Shown: one piece after another, positions 57,430-64,000 of the stretch | Layout of the letters: each line of letters begins with the position of its first letter | Position numbering within the stretch: position 1 is the first letter of the stretch | Assembly: GCF_004364175.1 (NCBI RefSeq) | Contig: NZ_SNZW01000015.1 | Location: forward strand, 258,326 to 322,325 | Reading direction: 5' to 3' | DNA length: 64,000 nucleotides | Source: Maribacter caenipelagi | GTDB lineage: Bacteria > Bacteroidota > Bacteroidia > Flavobacteriales > Flavobacteriaceae | Notes under the pieces: model-generated | The model's database searches: none | Seen by the model: the letters and a program-made list of their open reading frames with translations, nothing else | Told to the model about the DNA's origin: nothing | Translations under genes and position numbers: made by a program

Positions 57430-58356
57430 ATGAGCCAAAACGAAATTAAAGTTTTTTGTCCCGCTACGGTTGCAAACATTTCATGCGGATTTGATGTTCT
57501 AGGCGTTGCCCTTGATTCTGTCGGTGATGAAATGGTGGTTAGAAAAGTTTCCCAAAAGGGTATTAGAATTACCAAACTAACAGGACAAGATCTACCTAAA
57601 GAAACCTTGAACAATGTTGCGGGTGTTGCCGGTAATGCCTTTCTATTGGCATCTGATTATGATGGTGGATTCGAAATTGAAATCAATAAAAAAATAAAAC
57701 CTGGAAGTGGTATCGGTAGTAGCGCTGCAAGTTCTGCTGGTGCTGTTTGGGCAATGAACCATCTATTGGGTAGCCCGTTCAGTAAAACAGAATTAGTGAA
57801 TTTTGCCATGGAAGGTGAACGTTTGGCAAGTGATGTTGCCCATGCCGATAATGTGGCCCCTGCCCTATTCGGAGGCTTTACTCTTGTGCGTAGCTATAGT
57901 CCGTTAGACGTAATTGCAATCCCATCTCCCACAGAATTATATGTTACTATTATACATCCGCAGATAGAAATAAAAACATCAGATTCTAGAAAGATTTTGA
58001 AAACCACTATCTCTATGGAAACTGGAATTAAACAATGGGGAAATGTAGGTGGCTTGGTTGCCGGCTTATTTAAAGAAGATTACGACTTAATCGGTCGCTC
58101 ATTAGAAGACCATATTGTAGAGCCTATACGTTCTATATTGATTCCCGGTTTTGACGAAGTTAAAAAGGTTTCTCTTGAAGCTGGTGCATTAGGATCAGGT
58201 ATATCAGGATCAGGACCATCAATCTTCGCATTTAGTAAAGGGAGCGAAACAGCTATAAAAGTCGGTAATGCAATGAAAACAGTTTATGATAAAATCGGCA
58301 TAGCTTACGAAATACATGTTTCAAAAATTAATATGGAAGGCGTTAAACTTTTATAA
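57430..58356 (+). CDS. thrB: Homoserine kinase
   Basis: A 308-residue GHMP kinase. The N-terminal PATVANISCGFDVLG and the phosphate loop KPGSGIGSSAASSAGA are typical, and a C-terminal GSGISGSGPSIFAFS completes the fold. It phosphorylates homoserine with ATP. Between thrA and thrC on the same strand. Confidence 0.96.
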   Translation: MSQNEIKVFCPATVANISCGFDVLGVALDSVGDEMVVRKVSQKGIRITKLTGQDLPKETLNNVAGVAGNAFLLASDYDGGFEIEINKKIKPGSGIGSSAASSAGAVWAMNHLLGSPFSKTELVNFAMEGERLASDVAHADNVAPALFGGFTLVRSYSPLDVIAIPSPTELYVTIIHPQIEIKTSDSRKILKTTISMETGIKQWGNVGGLVAGLFKEDYDLIGRSLEDHIVEPIRSILIPGFDEVKKVSLEAGALGSGISGSGPSIFAFSKGSETAIKVGNAMKTVYDKIGIAYEIHVSKINMEGVKLL

Positions 58357-58397
58357 GTTCAACAGCATTACATTTATAACATTTAAAAATATTCAGC

Positions 58398-59693
58398 TTG
58401 AAATTCTATAGTTTAAATAATACAGCACCCGAAGTTTCTTTTGATACTGCCGTTGTCAATGGTATTGCACCTGATAAAGGTTTGTATTTTCCAGAAGAAA
58501 TTAATCCGTTACCAAGTTCTTTTTTTGAGAATATAGATACTTTGTCTAATGAAGAAATTGCATTTACGGCAATACAGCAATTTGTATCGGGTATTGTTCC
58601 TGATGATGTCTTGAAGGATATTTTAAAAGAGGTGTTGGACTTTGATTTTCCGGTAGTTGAAATCACTCCCAATATAGGAACTCTAGAGCTTTTTCATGGT
58701 CCGACCATGGCATTTAAAGATGTTGGCGCTCGTTTTATGGCACAATGCTTAGGCTATTTCTCAAGGTCTACAAAAAATGAAGTTACGGTACTTGTAGCTA
58801 CTTCTGGTGATACAGGTGGTGCCGTTGCTAATGGCTTTTTAGGTGTTTCAGGTGTGAACGTAGTTATACTATACCCTAACGGAAAAGTAAGCGATATTCA
58901 AGAAAGACAGTTAACTACTCTAGGTAAAAATATTACCGCTCTAGAAGTTGATGGTACTTTTGACGATTGCCAGGCTATGGTAAAGAATGCCTTTTTAGAC
59001 AAAGAACTTCTGGAACATATGAAATTGACTTCGGCAAATTCTATTAATGTTGCTCGTTGGTTACCACAGTTATTTTATTTTTTGTTTGCCTATAAACAAG
59101 CGAAACCCAAAGGTAAAGAAATTGTATTCTCTGTTCCTTCCGGTAATTTCGGTAATATATGTGCAGGCTTAGTTGCACAACGATTAGGCATGCCTGTAAA
59201 GCACTTTATAGCCTCTACAAACGTGAACGATACTGTACCGCAGTTTATGCTAACAAAAGAGTATACCCCTAAACCATCAACAGCTACGATTTCTAATGCA
59301 ATGGATGTTGGTGATCCTAGTAATTTTATAAGAATAAGACATTTGTTTCAAGACGATTTTGAAGTACTAAAAGAGAACCTTTCCTCCTATCCTTTTGATG
59401 ATAATCAAACAAAGGATGCCTTAAAGGAAATTTACAATATAAACGGATATATTGCTGATCCTCATGGTGCTGTAGGTTACTTGGGATTAAAGAAATATCA
59501 AGAAAAACACCCAAATACTTATGGTATTTTCTTAGAAACTGCCCACCCCGTAAAATTCTTGGATATTGTTGAAGAAACGCTTAATGTAAAATTAGAAATC
59601 CCCTCTCAAATTCAAAAAGTAATGGGTAAAAGTAAAAAATCAATCAAGATTTCAACCTATAGCGGACTTAAAGATTTTCTATTGAAATCTTAG
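58398..59693 (+). CDS. thrC: Threonine synthase
   Basis: A 431-residue PLP enzyme. It has the N-terminal thrC block (FSLN-like start MKFYSLNNTAPEVSFDTAV, GLYFPEE), the PLP lysine in HGPTMAFKDVGARF, ATSGDTGGAVA and the phosphate loop PSGNFGNICAG. It turns phosphohomoserine into threonine. Last gene of the thr operon, 41 nt after thrB. Confidence 0.96.
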   Translation: MKFYSLNNTAPEVSFDTAVVNGIAPDKGLYFPEEINPLPSSFFENIDTLSNEEIAFTAIQQFVSGIVPDDVLKDILKEVLDFDFPVVEITPNIGTLELFHGPTMAFKDVGARFMAQCLGYFSRSTKNEVTVLVATSGDTGGAVANGFLGVSGVNVVILYPNGKVSDIQERQLTTLGKNITALEVDGTFDDCQAMVKNAFLDKELLEHMKLTSANSINVARWLPQLFYFLFAYKQAKPKGKEIVFSVPSGNFGNICAGLVAQRLGMPVKHFIASTNVNDTVPQFMLTKEYTPKPSTATISNAMDVGDPSNFIRIRHLFQDDFEVLKENLSSYPFDDNQTKDALKEIYNINGYIADPHGAVGYLGLKKYQEKHPNTYGIFLETAHPVKFLDIVEETLNVKLEIPSQIQKVMGKSKKSIKISTYSGLKDFLLKS

Positions 59694-59762
59694 TCCTCAA
59701 GTAATGGCTACAATATTTTCCTAATTCGGGGTTTAGCCACATTTGCTTCTATTTATTTTCGA

Positions 59763-59770
59763 TAAATTTG
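59763..59770 (+). promoter_or_regulatory. -7 box of gcvT
   Basis: TAAATTTG, perfect TAnnTTTG, 22 nt before the start codon. A TTTG lies 17 nt upstream (59742-59745), slightly closer than the usual 19. Confidence 0.55.
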
Positions 59771-59792
59771 TATCGCCAATAAATATAAAAAG

Positions 59793-60878
59793 ATGAAAAA
59801 TACTGCGCTTACCACAACTCACGAATCTCTTGGTGCCAAAATGGTTCCATTTGCCGGTTATAATATGCCCGTTTCTTATGAAGGTGTTAATGCCGAACAT
59901 GAAACTGTACGAAAAGGTGTGGGAGTTTTTGATGTATCGCATATGGGCGAGTTTTTAATCTCTGGCCCTACAGCATTAGATTTAATTCAAAAAGTATCAT
60001 CTAACGATGCGACGAAACTGACTATTGGCAGAGCACAATACAGTTGTTTACCAAATGAAACTGGTGGTATTGTTGACGACCTTATCATTTACAAAATTAA
60101 AGAAGAACAATATTTATTAGTGGTGAACGCTTCGAATATTGAAAAAGACTGGAATCATATTTCATCTTACAACGATGAATTTAATGCAGATATGAAAAAC
60201 ATATCTGAAGGGTATTCACTTTTAGCTATTCAAGGTCCTAAGGCTGTTGAAGCTATGCAATCTTTAACTTCTGTCAATTTAGCCGATATAAAATTTTATC
60301 ACTTTGAAGTTGCCGATTTTGCAGGTATAGAAAATGTAATTATTTCTGCAACAGGATATACTGGATCTGGCGGATTTGAAATTTACTGTAAGAACGACGA
60401 GGTAAAACAAATATGGGACAAGGTTTTTGAAGCGGGAGCAGATTTCGGAATTAAACCAATCGGATTGGCAGCGAGAGATACCTTACGTTTAGAAATGGGA
60501 TACTGTCTTTACGGTAATGATATCGACGACAACACCTCTCCGATTGAAGCTGGATTAGGATGGGTGACAAAATTTAATAAGGATTTTGTCAACTCTGCAG
60601 CATTAGAAAAAGAGAAACAACAAGGACCAGAGCGCAAATTGGTTGCTTTTGAACTAGATGCACGTGGTATACCTAGACATGGTTATGATATTGTTGATGG
60701 TAATGGCAAAACAATAGGCGTTGTAACTTCAGGTACTATGTCACCTTCAATAGGTACTGGTATCGGCTTAGGTTATGTTCCACCAATTTTTTCAGATTTA
60801 GGTAGTAAAATCAACATTCAAATTCGAAAAAATGCGGTTCCTGCAAGTGTAGTTAAATTACCTTTTTACAAAAAATAA
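59793..60878 (+). CDS. gcvT: Aminomethyltransferase (glycine cleavage T protein)
   Basis: A 361-residue folate-dependent enzyme. Clear marks are [63 protein letters not shown] and [11 protein letters not shown]. It takes the aminomethyl group from the H protein and makes methylene-tetrahydrofolate and ammonia. The stop is immediately followed by the ATG of the glutaminase gene, so the two are coupled. GcvH and GcvP are not in the window. Confidence 0.95.
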   Translation: MKNTALTTTHESLGAKMVPFAGYNMPVSYEGVNAEHETVRKGVGVFDVSHMGEFLISGPTALDLIQKVSSNDATKLTIGRAQYSCLPNETGGIVDDLIIYKIKEEQYLLVVNASNIEKDWNHISSYNDEFNADMKNISEGYSLLAIQGPKAVEAMQSLTSVNLADIKFYHFEVADFAGIENVIISATGYTGSGGFEIYCKNDEVKQIWDKVFEAGADFGIKPIGLAARDTLRLEMGYCLYGNDIDDNTSPIEAGLGWVTKFNKDFVNSAALEKEKQQGPERKLVAFELDARGIPRHGYDIVDGNGKTIGVVTSGTMSPSIGTGIGLGYVPPIFSDLGSKINIQIRKNAVPASVVKLPFYKK

Positions 60879-61793
60879 ATGATAGATTTTCAACATATTC
60901 TTACCTCAATTAATGAAGCGGCATCTAATGAAAAAGATAAAGGTAAGATTGCAGATTATATACCTGAATTAGCAAAAGTTAATGTTGACAATTTTGGAAT
61001 ACATCTTATAGATATTCAACAAAATAATTTTTCTGCCGGAAAATCTGATGAAAAATTTTCGATTCAAAGTATCTCAAAGGTCTTATCGCTTTCTATGGCC
61101 TTAGGACTCATTGGAGAAAAAGTTTGGAAACGTGTCGATGTTGAACCTTCTGGAGATCCTTTCAATCATTTGTCTCTTTTAGAATTAGAAAACGGAATTC
61201 CGAGAAATCCGTTAATAAATCCTGGTGCAATTGTAATTGCCGATATTCTAGTTTCTAAATTAGAACATCCGAAGGAAGAATTTTTATCCTACGTTCAAAA
61301 TATTGCAAATGACGATACTATAGCATATGATTTAGGTGTAGCAAAATCTGAAAAACGGACAGGATTTCGAAATTTTGCAGCTGCCAACCTATTAAAATCA
61401 TACGGCAATCTAAATAATGATGTTGATATCGTTCTAGATTTTTATTTTCATCAATGTTCACTTGCTATGAACTGTGTTCAATTAACGAACACTTTTTTCA
61501 TGTTCATGAACAATGGAAAGTGCAGAAGAAATAATACGTTGTTGACCATATCACAAGTAAAACGTATTAATGCCATAATGTTGACTTGCGGCTTTTATGA
61601 CGAAGCAGGTGAGTTTGCTTTTGAAGTCGGTCTTCCTGGTAAAAGTGGAGTTGGTGGCGGTATTGTTGCATTTCTACCAAATAAATTCTGTGTGGCTACT
61701 TGGTCTCCCGGACTCAACCCCAAAGGAAATTCTAAATTAGGAATGCTTGCTTTAGAAAAATTAACCACAGAAACTGAACTTTCTATTTTTTGA
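60879..61793 (+). CDS. glsA: Glutaminase
   Basis: A 304-residue serine-dependent beta-lactamase-fold glutaminase. It has the FSIQSISKVLSLSMAL motif with the Ser-x-x-Lys catalytic pair, NPLINPGAIVI, and the C-terminal GLPGKSGVGGGIVA and ATWSPGLNPKGNS. It splits glutamine to glutamate and ammonia. Full length for the family. The start abuts gcvT and the stop overlaps the next gene. Confidence 0.94.
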   Translation: MIDFQHILTSINEAASNEKDKGKIADYIPELAKVNVDNFGIHLIDIQQNNFSAGKSDEKFSIQSISKVLSLSMALGLIGEKVWKRVDVEPSGDPFNHLSLLELENGIPRNPLINPGAIVIADILVSKLEHPKEEFLSYVQNIANDDTIAYDLGVAKSEKRTGFRNFAAANLLKSYGNLNNDVDIVLDFYFHQCSLAMNCVQLTNTFFMFMNNGKCRRNNTLLTISQVKRINAIMLTCGFYDEAGEFAFEVGLPGKSGVGGGIVAFLPNKFCVATWSPGLNPKGNSKLGMLALEKLTTETELSIF

Positions 61794-62617
61794 AATTAGA
61801 CACAAAAAAAATATTGATTCTTGGCGGCAGCGGTTTCATAGGTAATGCGATTTACAAAGAGCTTTGTAATTACTTCGATACCTATGGCACCTATTGTCAT
61901 GCCGCAAATTCCTTCTCCTCTAATAAACAATTTGTACATTATAATTTAGAGGAAGATGATATTGTTGAAGTTTTAGAAACCGTTAAGCCACAAGTTATAG
62001 TTTCTGCCTTAAGAGGAAATTTTGCTGCTTTGGTAATCGCCCACAATCATATTGCCGAATACATTTCTAAAGAAGATTGTAAAATATACTTTATATCATC
62101 TGCCAATGTTTTTGATGCGTACAGTAAATATCCATCTTACGAAATGGACAAGACCTTATCTGAGAGTGTTTATGGCAGACTAAAAATAAAAATTGAAAAT
62201 ATGCTGCTTAGGTTGCCGAAAGATAAAATGGCTATCTTAAGAGTGCCTATGGTATTTGGCAATAGCTCCCCTAGAGTTAAGGATATGAAAAAGGCTATTA
62301 TAGCAAATGAACCTGTAGAAGTATTTCCTAATTTGATATTAAATGTCGCTAATGATGATAAGCTTACTCAGCAAATTCATTACCTTATCAATAGAAATAA
62401 AACAGGTATTTACCATTTAGGGAGCAATGACCTAACGCATCATGAAGATTTTATAAAAGAAGTTTTAGAACGTGTAGGTAATTTTAATCCCATTATAAAA
62501 AGGGTATATACCACTAATGAAGACAGGTATTTGGCAGTCTTACCAAAGACTAATAAATTACCTAAAAATTTACAGTTTACTTTTCAAGATATTATTGACC
62601 ATCATGTTTTAAATTAG
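61790..62617 (+). CDS. NAD-dependent epimerase/reductase (RmlD/extended SDR-like)
   Basis: A 275-residue Rossmann protein: ILILGGSGFIGNAIYKEL is the NAD loop, and ISSANVFDAY and ILRVPMVFGNSSPRV are typical of extended SDRs such as dTDP-4-dehydrorhamnose reductase. The start is a TTG that overlaps the stop of the glutaminase gene by 4 nt; no ATG lies before the nucleotide-binding loop, so the TTG is needed. The usual YxxxK is represented by YGRLKIK. The substrate is unknown. Co-transcribed with gcvT and glsA. Confidence 0.75.
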   Translation: MKLDTKKILILGGSGFIGNAIYKELCNYFDTYGTYCHAANSFSSNKQFVHYNLEEDDIVEVLETVKPQVIVSALRGNFAALVIAHNHIAEYISKEDCKIYFISSANVFDAYSKYPSYEMDKTLSESVYGRLKIKIENMLLRLPKDKMAILRVPMVFGNSSPRVKDMKKAIIANEPVEVFPNLILNVANDDKLTQQIHYLINRNKTGIYHLGSNDLTHHEDFIKEVLERVGNFNPIIKRVYTTNEDRYLAVLPKTNKLPKNLQFTFQDIIDHHVLN

Positions 62618-62625
62618 TAACAATT

Positions 62626-62925
62626 ATGAAAGAAATGGAAAAATTTACTGACCAGCAAATAGCGGACTATTTGGGTCAACTTGACGGATGGGAGTATGTG
62701 GATGGCGCCATAGAAACCACATTTGAATTTAAGAATTTCAAAGAAGCCTTTTCTGTAATGACTCGTATTGCTTTTGAATGTGAAGCACAAGGTCATCACC
62801 CAGATTGGAGTAATGTTTATAATACCTTAAATATTCGCCTAAACACACATGACGCTAATGGTGTTACCGAAAAAGATTTTGTTCTAGCCAGAACTATCGA
62901 AGACATAATAGAAAGTGAATTTTAA
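62626..62925 (+). CDS. Pterin-4a-carbinolamine dehydratase (PCD/DCoH family)
   Basis: A 99-residue single-domain protein with the family motif EAQGHHPDWSNVYNTLNIRL, including the catalytic His pair, and THDANGVTEKDF. It dehydrates 4a-hydroxy-tetrahydrobiopterin in aromatic amino-acid hydroxylation, or has a molybdopterin-linked role in bacteria lacking the hydroxylase. A second Met at residue 4 is a possible start. It follows the epimerase after 8 nt. Confidence 0.9.
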   Translation: MKEMEKFTDQQIADYLGQLDGWEYVDGAIETTFEFKNFKEAFSVMTRIAFECEAQGHHPDWSNVYNTLNIRLNTHDANGVTEKDFVLARTIEDIIESEF

Positions 62926-63001
62926 TAATCGATACTAATTACAGATAAAAAGGTTAATAAGGAAATTCGATTTAATGATTTCTGAACATTGCCTGTTTTT
63001 G

Positions 63002-63009
63002 TACATTTG
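63002..63009 (+). promoter_or_regulatory. -7 box of the YebC gene
   Basis: TACATTTG, perfect TAnnTTTG, 16 nt before the start codon. No good -33 at the normal distance. Confidence 0.55.
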
Positions 63010-63025
63010 TTTAAAATAATTTACC

Positions 63026-63736
63026 ATGGGAAGAGCTTTTGAATTTAGAAAAGCACGTAAAATGAAAAGATGGTCTGCAATGTCCAAAGCCTTTACACGC
63101 ATAGGCAAAGATATTGTAATGGCTGTAAAAGAAGGTGGGCCAGATCCAGATTCTAATTCAAGATTAAGAGCAGTCATACAGAATGCCAAGTCGGTCAACA
63201 TGCCAAAAGACAATGTTGAACGTGCTATAAAAAGAGCAAGTGATAAAAGCCTTGGTGATTATAAAGAAGTATTATTTGAAGGATACGCACCTCACGGAAT
63301 CGCTGTATTGGTAGAAACTGCTACAGATAATAACACACGAACGGTTGCCAATGTTAGAAGTTACTTTAATAAGTGTAATGGCAACTTAGGCACTTCCGGC
63401 TCTGTTGAGTTTATGTTTGACCACACCTGTAATTTTAGAATACCTGCGGATGGTATTGACCCTGAAGAACTAGAATTAGAATTGATAGATTTTGGTGCAG
63501 AAGAAGTATTCGTTGATGATGACGGTATTTTAATTTATGGACCATTCGAAAGTTTCGGTGCCTTACAAAAAGAATTAGAAAATAGGGAACTTGAAATATT
63601 ATCATCAGGTTTTGAAAGAATACCTCAAGTAACCAAAGCACTTAACGAAGAAGAAGCTGCCGATGTAGAAAAGCTTCTAGAAAAATTAGAAGAGGATGAT
63701 GATGTACAGAACGTTTATCACTCTATGGAGGAATAA
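63026..63736 (+). CDS. yebC: YebC/PmpR-family protein
   Basis: A 236-residue member of the YebC/PmpR family. The start MGRAFEFRKARKMKRWSAMS differs a little from the usual AGHSKW opening but is the known Bacteroidetes variant. Family blocks are FTRIGKDIVMAVKEGGPDPDSN, RAVIQNAKSVNMPKDNVERA and FEGYAPHGIAVLVE. Family members bind DNA as regulators, and newer work links them to relief of ribosome stalling. Single gene between its own -7 box and a terminator. Confidence 0.93.
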   Translation: MGRAFEFRKARKMKRWSAMSKAFTRIGKDIVMAVKEGGPDPDSNSRLRAVIQNAKSVNMPKDNVERAIKRASDKSLGDYKEVLFEGYAPHGIAVLVETATDNNTRTVANVRSYFNKCNGNLGTSGSVEFMFDHTCNFRIPADGIDPEELELELIDFGAEEVFVDDDGILIYGPFESFGALQKELENRELEILSSGFERIPQVTKALNEEEAADVEKLLEKLEEDDDVQNVYHSMEE

Positions 63737-63751
63737 CTAACTAGTTAATTT

Positions 63752-63783
63752 AAAAAAAAGCCACCTATATAGGTGGCTTTTTC
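63752..63783. terminator. Bidirectional terminator after yebC
   Basis: A palindromic 24-nt stem (63757-63780) with core AGCCACCTATATAGGTGGCT, flanked by an A-run and a T-run. It serves yebC and the convergent partial gene at the window edge. Confidence 0.9.
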
Positions 63784-63868
63784 AATTTGTTGAAATTCAA
63801 ATTACATGTTCTCTGACAATTTTAGGTATACTAATCAAATACACCATTTTGCATATAGGAATAAATAC

Positions 63869-64000
63869 TTATTTACCTAAAATCTTCAAGATATCTTTAC
63901 CATAATCAGATGACATATGAATAAAATACATACCTACTGGTAATTCATTAACATATAGCTTTATTTCATTTTCACCTTCTTTTAGATCATATCTTCCAAA
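63869..64000 (-). CDS. C-terminal type IX secretion signal domain of a protein cut by the window edge
   Basis: The last 43 codons of a - strand gene: FGRYDLKEGENEIKLYVNEL, then PVGMYFIHM, a Gly turn, and the ending LKILGK, stop at 63869-63871. This is the pattern of the T9SS type A sorting domain (strand, LPxGxYF, Lys-rich end). The cargo domain lies outside the window. It shows that the organism exports proteins by the type IX system. Confidence 0.75.
   Translation of the reverse strand, partial: FGRYDLKEGENEIKLYVNELPVGMYFIHMSSDYGKDILKILGK

Overview
This window looks like chromosome from a marine-type Flavobacteriaceae (Bacteroidetes). The evidence is low GC, TAnnTTTG -7 promoter boxes, a SusC/SusD pair driven by an ECF sigma/FecR pair, the flavobacterial forms of gyrA, clpC and thrABC, and a type IX secretion C-terminal tail at the right edge. 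No rRNA, CRISPR array, integrase or intact insertion sequence was seen.

Positions 1-25.7 kb: a polysaccharide and sugar-acid locus that fits xylan and pentose. On the + strand are a CE1-type esterase (cut by the window edge), a GH8 exo-oligoxylanase-like enzyme, a dead esterase copy, a large esterase with three catalytic domains, and a lipoprotein that fuses two cupins to an SMP-30 lactonase. On the - strand follow an FAH-family sugar-acid dehydratase, a double-cupin protein, a PQQ dehydrogenase with an inserted cytochrome c domain, an RraA-like aldolase, a Tat-exported enolase-superfamily dehydratase, a BASS transporter, an NTF2-like protein, SusD, SusC (with STN domain), FecR and an ECF sigma factor. 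A divergent 2,5-dioxovalerate dehydrogenase follows at 24.1 kb. Read together, these could form a Weimberg-type route from sugar to lactone, aldonate, 2-keto-3-deoxy acid, 2,5-dioxovalerate and 2-oxoglutarate. Its early steps would lie outside the cytoplasm and its last two inside.

Positions 25.7-41.4 kb: an L-rhamnose block. A tight - strand operon encodes a class II aldolase/SDR fusion, rhamnose isomerase, FGGY kinase, LldD-type lactate dehydrogenase and an NCS1-type permease. A GntR/LacI-like regulator and a divergent GH78 alpha-L-rhamnosidase lie next to it. The operon and the GH78 gene share an 18-bp element placed exactly 19 nt before perfect -7 boxes, in the same orientation relative to transcription. 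The block is bounded by a 20-bp direct repeat (26.55 and 41.28 kb). At its left side lies a decayed 3' piece of a tRNA-Pro gene, and the intact tRNA-Pro sits at the right. Gene scars (a nucleoside hydrolase fragment and a frameshifted AraC fragment) lie inside. I read it as an old tRNA-linked island.

Positions 41.4-64 kb: core chromosome with tRNA-Pro, tRNA-Ser, PgpH-type HD hydrolase, thiolase, an NlpC/P60 protein without its catalytic Cys, a TPR protein, gyrA, clpC, nnrDE, thrABC preceded by a Thr-rich leader peptide, gcvT, glutaminase, a sugar-nucleotide-type epimerase, PCD and YebC. All positions and motifs come from reading the sequence; pathway assignments are inference from family membership and gene order.
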